Shown here in pieces: positions 1-7,182 of a DNA stretch of 9,056 nucleotides. This DNA is from an uncultured Verrucomicrobium sp. (lineage in GTDB: Bacteria > Verrucomicrobiota > Verrucomicrobiia > Methylacidiphilales > GAS474): assembly GCA_903889845.1 (NCBI GenBank), contig CAISZB010000405.1:1-9056 (forward strand), written 5' to 3'. Positions within the stretch are counted from its first letter, which is position 1; each line of letters starts with the position of its first letter. Under the pieces are notes generated by a model. That model did no database searches. It saw nothing but the letters and a program-made list of their open reading frames with translations, and was not told the origin of the DNA. The position numbers were made by a program, and so were the translations under genes.

Positions 1-699
1 GCCATTTCGAAGATCATCAAGACGATCGACGAGATCGCGTTCCAGACGAATATCCTGGCGTTGAACGCCGCCGTCGAGGCGGCCCGCGCGGGGGAGGCGG
101 GCGCCGGGTTCGCTGTGGTGGCCGACGAGGTCCGCAATCTGGCCCAGCGGGCCGCCCAGGCGGCGAAGGAGACGGGGGAACTGATCGAGTCGACGATCGG
201 GCGGAGCGATCAGGGGGTGACCGTCGGCCACGAGGTCGGCAAGATGCTGGAGGTGGTCGAGGAGTTGGCTCACAAGGTCGACGACCAGCTGGGCGAGATT
301 TCAGGGAAGGTGACGCAGGTCGATCAGGTGATGGGGGAAATCGCCGGGGCTTCCGGCCAGCAGGCGGAGGGGATCCGGCAGGTGACAGGCGCGGTCTCCG
401 ACCTCGACCAGACGACGCAGGCGAACGCGGGCGAGGCGGAAGAGACCGCCCAGGCCGCAGCCCAGCTCACGGAACAGACGGAGGATCTGGATCGGGTCGT
501 CCGTGCGTTGAGGAAGCTCTTGGGCGAGGAGGGCGCGGAGGAGGTTCCCGTTTCCCGTCCGGCGACGATGGTGACGGCCTCGCCGGTTTCCAAGGTCCAG
601 GCCCGGGCAAGGCCCGCGACGGCGAAGCCGGGCGCCCTGGGGTTGGGAGCGCCGAAGGCGAAGACGAAGCCGTCGACGCCGTTTCCGATGGAGGAATAG
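1..699 (+). CDS. Methyl-accepting chemotaxis protein, C-terminal signalling part (5' end outside window)
   Basis: Frame 1 is open from the first base to the TAG at 697-699, giving 232 residues of a longer protein that starts upstream. Visible residues 5-47 form the conserved tip of the receptor signalling hairpin, with [20 protein letters not shown] followed by ARAGE and [13 protein letters not shown]; this tip contacts CheA and CheW in known receptors. The descending helix, with Gln/Glu/Ala-rich heptads, runs to about residue 170. It is followed by a low-complexity Pro/Ala/Lys tail of roughly 55 residues ending in PFPMEE, with no CheR-docking pentapeptide of the NWETF type. The sensor and membrane segments are outside the window, so the ligand and topology cannot be judged. 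The TTG at 61 is only an internal leucine codon. A strong terminator follows 18 bases after the stop, so this is the last gene of its transcript. Confidence 0.95.
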   Translation, partial: AISKIIKTIDEIAFQTNILALNAAVEAARAGEAGAGFAVVADEVRNLAQRAAQAAKETGELIESTIGRSDQGVTVGHEVGKMLEVVEELAHKVDDQLGEISGKVTQVDQVMGEIAGASGQQAEGIRQVTGAVSDLDQTTQANAGEAEETAQAAAQLTEQTEDLDRVVRALRKLLGEEGAEEVPVSRPATMVTASPVSKVQARARPATAKPGALGLGAPKAKTKPSTPFPMEE

Positions 700-717
700 G
701 GCCGGTTGATTTTTGCC

Positions 718-759
718 AGGGCCGCCGCATAGTTTCAGGACGATGCGGCGGCCTTTTTT
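718..759 (+). terminator. Rho-independent terminator of the chemotaxis receptor gene
   Basis: An 11-bp perfect stem (720-730 with 743-753; arms ggccgccgcat and atgcggcggcc) closes a 12-base loop. One G-U and one A-U pair extend its base, and it runs into six T at 754-759. Position, GC content and U-tract are typical of an intrinsic terminator. The 3' arm begins with the ATG that is the likely start of the next gene. Confidence 0.85.
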
Positions 760-1561
760 GTCTTCGGATTCCGGTTCCCAATCCCAGAATGAAGTGCTCG
801 CGGTGCGGGGGCTTTCCCTGCTGCGGGAGAGCGCGATCCTGCGCGGGATCGACTGGACGATCCGGTCCGGGGAGCACTGGGTGCTGCTGGGGGCGAACGG
901 CTCGGGGAAGACTTCCCTGCTCTCCGCGTTGACGGGGTATCTGTCGGCCAGTTCGGGGACGGTGTCGCTGTTGGGGCGGACCTTCGGCCAGTATGACTGG
1001 CGGGAACTACGGAAGCAGGTGGGGCTGGTTAGCTCGGCCCTGCGGCAGCGGGTGGAGGATGGGGAGACGGCGCTGGAGATCGTCGTGACGGGCAAGGAAG
1101 CGGTGGTCAATCACTGGGGGCCGATCCGCGCCGCCGACCGGCGCAAGGCGCTGGGGCTTCTTTCGCGGATCGGCTGCCGCCGCCTGGCGGAGCGGCCCTG
1201 GCTGTTCCTCTCCCAGGGGGAACGGCAGCGGGTGCTGATCGCCCGGGCCTTGATGGCCGAGGTCCGTGTGTTGATCCTCGACGAACCGTGCGCGGGCCTC
1301 GACCCGGCGGCGCGGGAGGATTTCCTCTCGTTTCTGAAACGGTGGATGGCGCGACCCGACGCGCCGACGGTGATCCTCGTGACTCATCACGTGGAGGAGA
1401 TCGTCCCCGGATTCACGCACGCGCTGGTGCTGCGTCGGGGGAGGGTGATCGCCTCGGGGGGGCTGAAGGGGACGGTGACGGGAAAGGTGCTTTCGGCGGC
1501 CTTTGGCGCGAAGATGGGAGTGAGGAAAAGACAGGGGCGCTATGCGCTGAGGTTGGGATAG
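743..1561 (+). CDS. ABC transporter ATP-binding protein, single domain, YlmA/PhrA (COG1119)-like
   Basis: From ATG 743 this encodes 272 residues, normal for a single-domain ABC ATPase. It shows Walker A GANGSGKTS (50-58), the signature LSQGERQRV (156-164), Walker B VLILDEP (176-182), a D-loop AGLD and the switch histidine H215 in VTHH. Text such as YDWRELRKQVGLVSS and LSQGERQRVLIARALM resembles the COG1119 group (ModF, PhrA, YlmA). Those proteins are annotated loosely as metal or molybdate transport or photorepair ATPases and often have no permease nearby; none is present here either. The frame also allows a TTG start at 713, but this would place ten codons inside the MCP terminator. ATG 743 is preferred, although its only ribosome-site candidate, AGGA at 737-740, is very close. 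The substrate is unknown. The TAG stop overlaps the start of the repeat region. Confidence 0.88.
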   Translation: MRRPFLSSDSGSQSQNEVLAVRGLSLLRESAILRGIDWTIRSGEHWVLLGANGSGKTSLLSALTGYLSASSGTVSLLGRTFGQYDWRELRKQVGLVSSALRQRVEDGETALEIVVTGKEAVVNHWGPIRAADRRKALGLLSRIGCRRLAERPWLFLSQGERQRVLIARALMAEVRVLILDEPCAGLDPAAREDFLSFLKRWMARPDAPTVILVTHHVEEIVPGFTHALVLRRGRVIASGGLKGTVTGKVLSAAFGAKMGVRKRQGRYALRLG

Positions 1562-1573
1562 GGGGAAGAATCC

Positions 1574-1637
1574 TCCTCCCATAGTGTTTCCTCCCAATGA
1601 TAGGGGATTCAGCGGAGTAGAACTCTCCTTGGGAGAA
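1574..1637 (+). repeat. 64-bp dispersed repeat, copy 1
   Basis: This aligns without gaps to 8993-9056 with 8 mismatches (56 of 64 identical), in the same orientation. It can fold on itself: ctcccaa (1591-1597) pairs with ttgggag (1629-1635), enclosing a small hairpin gagt-aga-actc. Mismatches cluster away from the stem arms. Similarity continues weakly upstream, where both copies have an ATAGGG-GAAG element before CTCCTCCCAT. It could be a REP-like element or a structured RNA element; no mobility gene accompanies it. Confidence 0.85.
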
Positions 1638-1651
1638 TGGCCTTTAGTCGT

Positions 1652-1675
1652 GGATGCCTTCTTCCGTTGGCATCC
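1652..1675 (+). repeat. Hairpin (7-bp stem, 10-base loop)
   Basis: The arms ggatgcc (1652-1658) and ggcatcc (1669-1675) are perfectly complementary around a 10-base loop. It sits just after the 64-bp repeat and may be part of the same structured element. No T-tract follows, so it is not called a terminator. Confidence 0.5.
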
Positions 1676-1692
1676 TGCAGACGGGGAGGTTC

Positions 1693-1715
1693 AAGGAGGG
1701 GCAACGCCCCTCTTT
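1693..1715. terminator. Possible bidirectional terminator hairpin
   Basis: gaggggc (1696-1702) and gcccctc (1706-1712) form a 7-bp GC-rich stem with a 3-base loop, extended to 10 bp by one G-U and two A-U pairs. It lies between convergent genes and is flanked by aa on one side and ttt on the other, so it could end transcription from both sides. The U-tract is short, which limits confidence. Confidence 0.45.
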
Positions 1716-1731
1716 GGCGATAAAGCGGGTT

Positions 1732-1784
1732 GCCTCCAGCTGTACAGGTAAGCGCAAAGCGCGAGTCTACCCTGCCCCGAAGGG
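1732..1784 (+). repeat. 53-bp dispersed repeat, copy 1 (inverted relative to copy 2)
   Basis: This begins gcctccagctgtacagg and ends cccgaaggg. It matches the reverse complement of 8733-8782 with four substitutions and three gap positions. The final part contains a cccc-gaa-gggg mini-hairpin (1775-1785). Similarity fades on both sides, so the unit is short. Confidence 0.8.
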
Positions 1785-1807
1785 GAGGCCCACAACTTCG
1801 CGCCCCC

Positions 1808-2704
1808 CTAATGATGGTCCAACTGCGCGGGCAGGGAAAACACGTGCTTCGGCCCTTCCTGCAGCTCTTTCACGGTCACTTTGCTCTCGATCTTTCTTTC
1901 GGCCTGGCCCTGGAAGACGCCGCGGGTGGCGGGGACGTCGGCGCTGTCCCGGCCGGTGGCGACGCGGATGTGGCGCAGGGTGGGGAGGGTGGCGTGGGTG
2001 GGATCGAAGCCGATCCAGCCCCAGCCGGGGAGACAGACCTCGACCCAGGAATGGGTGGCGGCGCGGTCGGCCAGTTTCTGCTTCTCGGGGCTCCAGAGGT
2101 AGTAGCCGCCGACGAGGCGGGCGGGGATGCCGAGGCTCCGCACCAGGGCGATCATGATGTGGCTGAAGTCCTGGCTGGTCGCCTTTTTCTTGGTGAGGAC
2201 TTCCTCGATGGGGGAGGCGGCCTGGCCGGGGAGGTGCTCCAGCTTTTTCTTCAGTCCGGCGTTGATCTCCTTGAGGAGGGTGAAGGGGTCGGCGCGGCGG
2301 ACGACGTTGAGGGACTTCCCGAGGGCAAGGAGGGCGGCGGGGGTCTGGACGAATTTGCTGGGCATGAGGTCCTCCCAGTAGTCGTTCTGCGTGGTGAGGT
2401 GGTCGATCTCCTCCCAGGCGTCGCTGCCGAGGGTGGAGATGGAGGGAAACTCATCGACGACCTCGACGATGGTGCGGACGGTGATGAGGAGGTGGTCGTG
2501 GCGGCGGGGGATGTCGAAGTGGTGGACGGTGTTCCCCTGGTGGTCCTGGTAGTGGAGGACGTTGCTGCGGGGATCGGTCTGGAGCTCGAAGGCGAGGCAC
2601 CGCTGGGCCCCCTCGGAGCGGGGCATCATCCGGCATTCGAGGAGGTTTTCCGTGATGGGGGCGGAATACTCGTGCCGGGTCTGGTGGAGGAGGGAGTAGA
2701 ACAT
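1808..2704 (-). CDS. Transglutaminase-like protein with the nucleophile Cys replaced by Ser
   Basis: The 298-residue protein starts at ATG 2704, five bases after the alpha-E stop, implying translational coupling. Residues 1-80 match the N-terminal beta-domain common to bacterial transglutaminase-like proteins (YSLLHQTRHEYSAPI and a run of Arg/Asp strands). The core covers about 165-240. The motif normally read as VCQDFAH is here ATSQDFSH, so the expected nucleophile is Ser177 (codon AGC, 2174-2176). His218 (ATHSWVEV) and Asp234 (GFDPTH) of the triad are present. The only cysteines (24, 36 and 224) are elsewhere. COG1305 proteins are frequent partners of alpha-E and permuted ATP-grasp proteins, where a peptidase or acyl-transfer role is predicted. 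With Ser the protein may be a serine-type variant, a binding protein or inactive. There is no signal peptide, so it is probably cytoplasmic. The longer open frame reaching 3364 is antisense-style extension through the alpha-E gene and is not used. Confidence 0.9.
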   Translation of the reverse strand: MFYSLLHQTRHEYSAPITENLLECRMMPRSEGAQRCLAFELQTDPRSNVLHYQDHQGNTVHHFDIPRRHDHLLITVRTIVEVVDEFPSISTLGSDAWEEIDHLTTQNDYWEDLMPSKFVQTPAALLALGKSLNVVRRADPFTLLKEINAGLKKKLEHLPGQAASPIEEVLTKKKATSQDFSHIMIALVRSLGIPARLVGGYYLWSPEKQKLADRAATHSWVEVCLPGWGWIGFDPTHATLPTLRHIRVATGRDSADVPATRGVFQGQAERKIESKVTVKELQEGPKHVFSLPAQLDHH

Positions 2705-2709
2705 GGTGG

Positions 2710-3672
2710 CTAGGCGGCAATCGCGCTTTCGAGGGGGAAGGTGATGTAGCTGCTGTAGAGGGCGGCGTGAATCAGGTCGCAGTGGGCCTCGATGGAGGCG
2801 GCGAAGGCGTGGAGGTCGTCGGCCAGGACGTCGTCGATCTCCGCGTAGCGGAGCATGGAGGCGAGTTTTCCGGCGCGGCGCATGAGGAGGGGGGAGTGGG
2901 GGCCCTCGTTGAGCTCGGCGATGCGGCGGGCGCTCTCGTTGACGGCGAGGGCGGCGAAGCAGGCGGCCTGGGGGAATTCCGGCTCCAGGAGGAGGTATTC
3001 GGCGACGAGCTTCGGCTGGATGTCGGCGGTGTGGTGGTTGCAGAACGACTCGAAGGCGCTGCACGCCTTGAGGAGGCCGACCCATTCCATGAAGTTTTCG
3101 CCGACGGCACCCCCTTCCTTCTTCTTGTAGAAGGTGCGGAAGTGGGTGCTGGTGAAGGTGGAGACGAGGGAGGCCCGCTCCAGGTGGCGGCCGATGAGGA
3201 TGAACTGCCACGATTCGCCCCGGTTGATCGTGGTGTGGGTGAGGCCGTTGAAGAGGGTGATGCTGTCGACGATCTGGCGCAGGAGCTCGTTCGGGTCGGT
3301 GTTGAGGATGGAGGCGAAGGCCGGTTCCCGAAGGCGGAGGTGGAGGCGGTTGAGCTGGGACCACATTTCCGAACTGATGTGGTCGCGCAATTGCCGGGCG
3401 TTCTGCCGGGCGGCGCTGATGGAGGAGAGGATGGAGGAGGCGTTCTCCGGATCGAGGGTGAGGTAGTAGCTCATCGGCCCGGTCTCCAGGGGGACGTCCT
3501 TCGGGACGGTGAGGGAGAGGCTCTCCAGGATGCGCTTCCAGCGTTCCTCCTCGCTGCCCGGGGTGTGGTCGAGCATGAGGTGGAGCTGGACGCCCAGGAG
3601 GCGGGCGGAGCGCTCGGCCCGTTCGAGGTAACGGGCCATCCAGTAGAGGTTGTCGGCGACGCGGGAGAGCAT
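2710..3672 (-). CDS. Alpha-E domain protein (DUF403, COG2307)
   Basis: The 320-residue product opens with MLSRVADNLYWMARYLERAE, the hallmark N-terminus of the alpha-E family, and is close to the usual family length of about 310. It is mostly helical and rich in conserved Arg and Glu. Recognisable stretches include ARQNARQLRDHISSEMW near residue 90, an NRGESWQFILIGRHLERA helix near 150-167, and LLLEPEFPQAACFAAL near 225-240. No catalytic metal or nucleotide motif is seen. Members are encoded next to, or fused with, the permuted ATP-grasp protein and are thought to act with it. It is 38 bases downstream of the ATP-grasp gene and five bases upstream of the transglutaminase-like gene, so the three form one operon. 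No Shine-Dalgarno is evident before ATG 3672. The family is certain; the biochemical role is inferred only from context. Confidence 0.93.
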   Translation of the reverse strand: MLSRVADNLYWMARYLERAERSARLLGVQLHLMLDHTPGSEEERWKRILESLSLTVPKDVPLETGPMSYYLTLDPENASSILSSISAARQNARQLRDHISSEMWSQLNRLHLRLREPAFASILNTDPNELLRQIVDSITLFNGLTHTTINRGESWQFILIGRHLERASLVSTFTSTHFRTFYKKKEGGAVGENFMEWVGLLKACSAFESFCNHHTADIQPKLVAEYLLLEPEFPQAACFAALAVNESARRIAELNEGPHSPLLMRRAGKLASMLRYAEIDDVLADDLHAFAASIEAHCDLIHAALYSSYITFPLESAIAA

Positions 3673-3710
3673 GGGGAGTTTCTCTTGGGATTATTCGGGC
3701 TTAGTCGTGC

Positions 3711-5210
3711 CTAGTCATTGACGACCCAGGTGTCCTTGCTTCCCCCGCCCTGGGAGGAGTTCACGACGAGGGAGCCGCGGGTGAAGGCGACGCGGGTGAG
3801 GCCGCCGGGGACGATCCGGACTTTTTCCCCGAAGAGGATGAAGGGGCGGAGGTCGATGTGGCGGGGCTCCATCTTCCCGTCGACGAAGCAGGGGGAGCGG
3901 GAGAAGGAGAGGGTGGGCTGGGCGATGTAGTTGCGCGGGTTCGACTTGATCTTGTCGGCGAACTCGGCGCGCTGCGCGGCGGTGCTCTGCGGCCCGATGA
4001 GCATGCCGTAGCCGCCCGATTCCCCGACGGCTTTCACGACGAGTTTGTCGAGGTTCGCCAGGACGTGCTGCCGGTCCTTGTCGCGGACGCAGAGGTAGGT
4101 CTCGACGTTGTGGAGGATGGGCTCCTCCTTCAGGTAGTAGCGGATCATGTCCGGGACGTAGGCGTAGATGGCCTTGTCGTCGGCGATGCCGGTGCCCAGG
4201 GCGTTGGCGAGGTTGACGTTGCCCGCGCGGTAGGCGTTGAAGAGGCCGGGGACACCCAGGAGGGAGTCCTCGCGGAAGGCGACGGGGTCGATGAAGTCGT
4301 CGTCGATCCGGCGGTAGATGGTCTCGACGCGCTTCAGGCCCGCCGTGGTCTTCATGAAGACGACGTTGTCGTGGACGATGAGGTCCTGCCCCTGGACGAG
4401 GGGGATGCCCATCTGCCAGGCGAGGAAGGAGTGCTCGAAGTAGGCCGAGTTGAAGATGCCGGGGGTGAGGAGGACGATGGTCGGCTCCGAGCGGCCCAGG
4501 GGGGAGAGTTCCCGCAGGGTGGTGAGGAGGGACTGGCCGTAGTGGTCGATGGGGCGGACGTGGTGGTTGCGGAAGATGCCGGGGAAGGTGTTCTTCATCA
4601 CCTGCCGGTTGGTCAGCATGTAGGAGACGCCGCTGGGGACGCGGAGGTTGTCCTCCAGGATGACGAAGCTGCCGTCGGGCATGCGGAGCATGTCGGAGCC
4701 GCAGATGGAGACGTAGATGTCCCGCCGGACGCGCCAGCCGCGCATCTCCCGCCGGTATTGGGGGCAGGTGTAGATCAATTCCGCGGGGATGATCTTGTCG
4801 GCGATGATCTTGCAGGGGCCGTAGATGTCCTTCAGGAAGAGGTTCAGCGCGGTGATGCGCTGGGTGAGGCCCTTTTCCATGTGGTCCCACTCCGCGCCGG
4901 TGATGATGCGGGGGAGGAGGTCGAAGGGGATGATCTTCTCCGTCCCTTCCTTGCGACCGTAGACGGCGAAGGTGATGCCCTGGTGGAGGAAGGCGGTGTC
5001 GGCGGCCTGCTGGCGGTTCTTGATGTCCTCGTGGGGAAGTTCCCGCAGGCGGCGGTGGAGGAGCTTGTAGGCCTTCCGGGGGGAGCCTTCCTCGACGAAC
5101 ATCTCGTCGTAGATGCCCTTGTCCAGTGGGTAGGAGTCGAAGGCGGAGTGGGAGGATTCCTGCGACTGCTTCTGGGAGACGTCGCTTTTTTCAGTTTTGA
5201 CCGTGGACAT
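3711..5210 (-). CDS. Circularly permuted ATP-grasp protein (COG2308, DUF404/DUF407), predicted peptide/amide ligase
   Basis: From ATG 5210 the product is 499 residues, near the family norm. Conserved blocks are YDEMF (34-38), the acidic ATP-grasp strand [13 protein letters not shown] (186-197), [20 protein letters not shown] (249-268), [19 protein letters not shown] (319-337) with [21 protein letters not shown] (339-359), the glycine loop [16 protein letters not shown] (392-407), HIDLRPF (451-457), and the C-terminal [11 protein letters not shown] (485-495). Such enzymes are predicted to activate a carboxylate with ATP and form an amide or peptide bond. An upstream ATG at 5327 would add 39 basic residues but lacks family similarity, so 5210 was chosen. 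Neither start has a clear ribosome site. This is the first gene of the minus-strand operon and is followed by its usual partners. The substrate is unknown. Confidence 0.93.
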   Translation of the reverse strand: MSTVKTEKSDVSQKQSQESSHSAFDSYPLDKGIYDEMFVEEGSPRKAYKLLHRRLRELPHEDIKNRQQAADTAFLHQGITFAVYGRKEGTEKIIPFDLLPRIITGAEWDHMEKGLTQRITALNLFLKDIYGPCKIIADKIIPAELIYTCPQYRREMRGWRVRRDIYVSICGSDMLRMPDGSFVILEDNLRVPSGVSYMLTNRQVMKNTFPGIFRNHHVRPIDHYGQSLLTTLRELSPLGRSEPTIVLLTPGIFNSAYFEHSFLAWQMGIPLVQGQDLIVHDNVVFMKTTAGLKRVETIYRRIDDDFIDPVAFREDSLLGVPGLFNAYRAGNVNLANALGTGIADDKAIYAYVPDMIRYYLKEEPILHNVETYLCVRDKDRQHVLANLDKLVVKAVGESGGYGMLIGPQSTAAQRAEFADKIKSNPRNYIAQPTLSFSRSPCFVDGKMEPRHIDLRPFILFGEKVRIVPGGLTRVAFTRGSLVVNSSQGGGSKDTWVVND

Positions 5211-5363
5211 GGGCGGGGTTCGGAAATAACTAAGCAAGGGGTGTGCCGGTCGCTTCTTTTGGCTAGGAATAAATCGCTGAGGAAGGGGTCGGACGAGTCT
5301 AACTTGTTTGCTCTCTTTTATTTCCATTGAAAAGAAGAAAAAGTCTGCTGCATTCTACTCCGG
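5211..5363. promoter_or_regulatory. Divergent intergenic region, presumed promoters for the ATP-grasp operon and the glycosyltransferase
   Basis: These 153 bp separate two divergent start codons and are clearly richer in A and T than the flanking genes, particularly 5261-5360. A TTGAAA at 5327-5332 could be a -35 box for the plus strand, but the -10 candidates (cattct at 5351, tctact at 5354) are poor and very close to the ATG. No convincing minus-strand box pair or operator dyad is visible. The assignment rests on position and composition. Confidence 0.4.
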
Positions 5364-6107
5364 ATGAAGTCTTCCCCCCCGATTTCCCTGCTCGACCCGG
5401 TCTCGATCCTGATGCCGGTCTGCAATGAGGCGGACGTGATCCGGGGGGTGATGGAGGAATGGATCGAGGACGTGGTCCGGCATCTGCCTGCGGGGTCGGA
5501 ATTCGTTCTGGAGGATGGGAATAGCACGGACGGGACCCGGGAAATCCTTCGCGAACTGGCGGCGAAGCATCCTTTCCTCCGTGTGATCGAGAAGCCGATG
5601 CGCGACGGTTTTGCGGCGGCGACGCGGCGGCTCTACAATGAGGCGCGGTGCCCGTGGGTCTTTTTCACCGACTCGGACGGGCAGTACGTGGCCGCCGACT
5701 TCTGGAAGGTGGCCCGGTATGCCGGGCAGTACGATTTGATTCACGGGGCGAAGATCGGGCGGAAGGACCCGTGGTTGCGGCGCTACGCCTCGGCGATCTT
5801 CAATAAGCTGACGTGGTTCTTCTTCGGTGTCCCTTACCTCGACGTCAACTCGGCCTTCCGCCTGATGCGGACGGAGATGGTGAGGGATATCCTCCCCCGG
5901 ACGACCTGCATGCCGACGCTTCTGAACACGGAGCTCCTCCTCCGGGCGGAGTTGGAGAATTATACGATCAAGCAGGTCTATGTCCTCCACCGGGTTCGCA
6001 AATTCGGGGTGAGCCGGGGGCTCCCGCCGGGGCGGTTCCTGGGCGAGTCGTGGAGGGCCTTTGTGGGGTTGTTGAATATCAAGAAGAGTTATCGGACGGT
6101 TGAATAG
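5364..6107 (+). CDS. Family 2 glycosyltransferase, polyprenyl-phosphate sugar transferase-like
   Basis: The 247-residue protein has a GT-A fold signature. VSILMPVCNEADVI (13-26) is the nucleotide-sugar binding start, LEDGNSTDGTREIL (49-62) the second acidic block, and FTDSDGQY (101-108) carries the metal-binding DxD at 103-105. YLDVNSAFRLMRTEMV (158-173) resembles the acceptor region of DPM1-type enzymes. No membrane helix follows the catalytic domain, so it is a soluble or peripherally bound enzyme of the short DPM1 type. The donor and acceptor sugars cannot be read from sequence. No flippase or polysaccharide cluster is nearby. ATG 5364 lacks a Shine-Dalgarno. It is divergent from the ATP-grasp operon and may share its control region; a functional link with that operon is not shown. 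Confidence 0.9.
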   Translation: MKSSPPISLLDPVSILMPVCNEADVIRGVMEEWIEDVVRHLPAGSEFVLEDGNSTDGTREILRELAAKHPFLRVIEKPMRDGFAAATRRLYNEARCPWVFFTDSDGQYVAADFWKVARYAGQYDLIHGAKIGRKDPWLRRYASAIFNKLTWFFFGVPYLDVNSAFRLMRTEMVRDILPRTTCMPTLLNTELLLRAELENYTIKQVYVLHRVRKFGVSRGLPPGRFLGESWRAFVGLLNIKKSYRTVE

Positions 6108-6108
6108 A

Positions 6109-6128
6109 GCGCTTTATGCGCGGTTTTT
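6109..6128 (+). terminator. Weak terminator-like hairpin after the glycosyltransferase
   Basis: gcgc (6109-6112) pairs with gcgc (6118-6121) across tttat and is followed by gg and five T (6124-6128). The stem is only 4 bp, so it may be inefficient, and read-through into the dehydrogenase gene is plausible. Confidence 0.3.
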
Positions 6129-6174
6129 GGGCTTGATGCTTTACGTCCTCAGGCAAGGCCCCTAGACAGGCAGC

Positions 6175-7182
6175 ATGAAAGTTGCCGTTTTCGACACGCA
6201 CCGGTTTGAGCGCGCCGCCTTGGAGCGGGTGAATGCCCTGGCGGGGGAGGGGGAGCGCCATGAACTCTCGTTCTTCGAGCCGACGCTGACGGCGCAGACG
6301 GCGGCGCTGGCGGAGGGGTTTCCGGCGGTCTGCATCTTCGTCCACGACTTCCTCGACGCGGCGGCCGTCGAGGCGCTGGCGGCGGGCGGGACGCGCCTCG
6401 TGGCGCTGCGGTGCGCCGGGTTCAACAACGTCGACCTCCATGCGGCGGAAAAGGCGGGGCTGCGCGTCGTCCGTGTGGCGGAGTATTCCCCCTATGCCGT
6501 GGCGGAGCACGCGATCGGGCTCCTCATGGCGCTGAACCGGAAGCTGCCCCGGGCCTATATCCGGGTGCGGGACGGGAATTTCTCCCTCGACGGGCTAGTC
6601 GGCTTCGACCTCCACGGGAAGACGGTGGGGGTGATCGGGACGGGGAAGATCGGCGCAGTTTTTTCCCGGATCGCGAAGGGCTTCGGCTGCCGCCTGCTGG
6701 CCCACGACCTGCGGCGGAACGAGGCGCTGGTGGCGGAGACGGGGATCGAGTATGCGTCGCTCGACCGGATCTATGCGGAGGCCGACGTGATTTCCCTCCA
6801 TGTGCCGCTCTTCAAGGAGACGTTCCACATGATCGACGCGGCGGCGCTGGCGAAGATGAAGCCGACGGCGGTCCTCGTGAACACCAGCCGCGGCGCCCTC
6901 ATCGATGCCGCGGCCCTCTCCGACGCCCTCAAGGCGAAGCAGATCGGCGGCGCGGCGCTCGACGTCTACGAGGAGGAGGAGGATCTCTTCTACCGCGATC
7001 TTTCCGGCGAGGTGTTGCAGGACGATGTCCTGGCGCGGCTGCTGACGTTCCCGAACGTCCTCATCACGGCCCATCAGGCGTTCCTGACGGAGGAGGCCCT
7101 CAATGCGATCGCCCGGACGACGCTGGAGAACGTGGCGGCATTCGAAGCAGGGAAGCCGCTTTCCTTCGAGGTGAAAGCCTAG
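6175..7182 (+). CDS. ldhA: D-lactate dehydrogenase-type 2-hydroxyacid dehydrogenase (NAD-dependent)
   Basis: The 335-residue protein is of normal length for the LdhA branch of D-isomer-specific 2-hydroxyacid dehydrogenases, which interconvert pyruvate and D-lactate with NADH in the cytoplasm. The N-terminal substrate domain contains ALRCAGFNNVDL (77-88) and EYSPYAVAEHAIGLLMALNR (103-122). The Rossmann motif is GVIGTGKIG (152-160). The catalytic residues fit Arg239 (NTSRGALID), Glu268 in the VYEEEED run and His300 (TAHQAF). The stretch LFYRDLSGEVLQDDVLARLL followed by TFPNVLITAHQAFLTEEAL is characteristic of LdhA rather than of phosphoglycerate or formate dehydrogenases. ATG 6175 is preceded by AGG at 6168-6170, a weak ribosome site. 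Its stop shares bases with the convergent unknown gene. Substrate assignment is from family resemblance, and another short-chain 2-ketoacid is possible. Confidence 0.9.
   Translation: MKVAVFDTHRFERAALERVNALAGEGERHELSFFEPTLTAQTAALAEGFPAVCIFVHDFLDAAAVEALAAGGTRLVALRCAGFNNVDLHAAEKAGLRVVRVAEYSPYAVAEHAIGLLMALNRKLPRAYIRVRDGNFSLDGLVGFDLHGKTVGVIGTGKIGAVFSRIAKGFGCRLLAHDLRRNEALVAETGIEYASLDRIYAEADVISLHVPLFKETFHMIDAAALAKMKPTAVLVNTSRGALIDAAALSDALKAKQIGGAALDVYEEEEDLFYRDLSGEVLQDDVLARLLTFPNVLITAHQAFLTEEALNAIARTTLENVAAFEAGKPLSFEVKA

Larger units (their letters stand above)
1562..1807. other. Repeat-rich intergenic region between convergent genes
   Basis: No credible gene lies in these 246 bp between the ABC ATPase and the transglutaminase-like gene. 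The stretch holds a 64-bp module shared with the end of the window, at least three hairpins (1652-1675, 1693-1715 and 1775-1785) and a 53-bp module found inverted near 8.75 kb. The open frames crossing it have no start context or protein-like composition. Confidence 0.7.

Noticed and set aside
713..742. TTG start at 713 for the ABC ATPase
   Set aside because: It would place codons across the 5' arm and loop of a strong terminator and has no ribosome site; ATG 743 is more likely, though unproven.
1730..2713. 327-codon plus-strand open frame opposite the transglutaminase-like gene
   Set aside because: Composition is typical of an antisense frame, and the minus strand carries recognisable domains and motifs.
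2767..3714. 315-codon plus-strand open frame opposite the alpha-E gene
   Set aside because: Antisense shadow; the minus-strand product has clear alpha-E family sequence.
5211..5327. 39-residue N-terminal extension of the ATP-grasp protein from ATG 5327
   Set aside because: The added residues are basic and low in family resemblance, and the 499-residue form already has the expected length.
3858..5330. 490-codon plus-strand open frame opposite the ATP-grasp gene
   Set aside because: It is Val/Asp/Gly/Glu-rich and matches no family; it is the antisense shadow of a well-supported conserved gene in GC-rich DNA.
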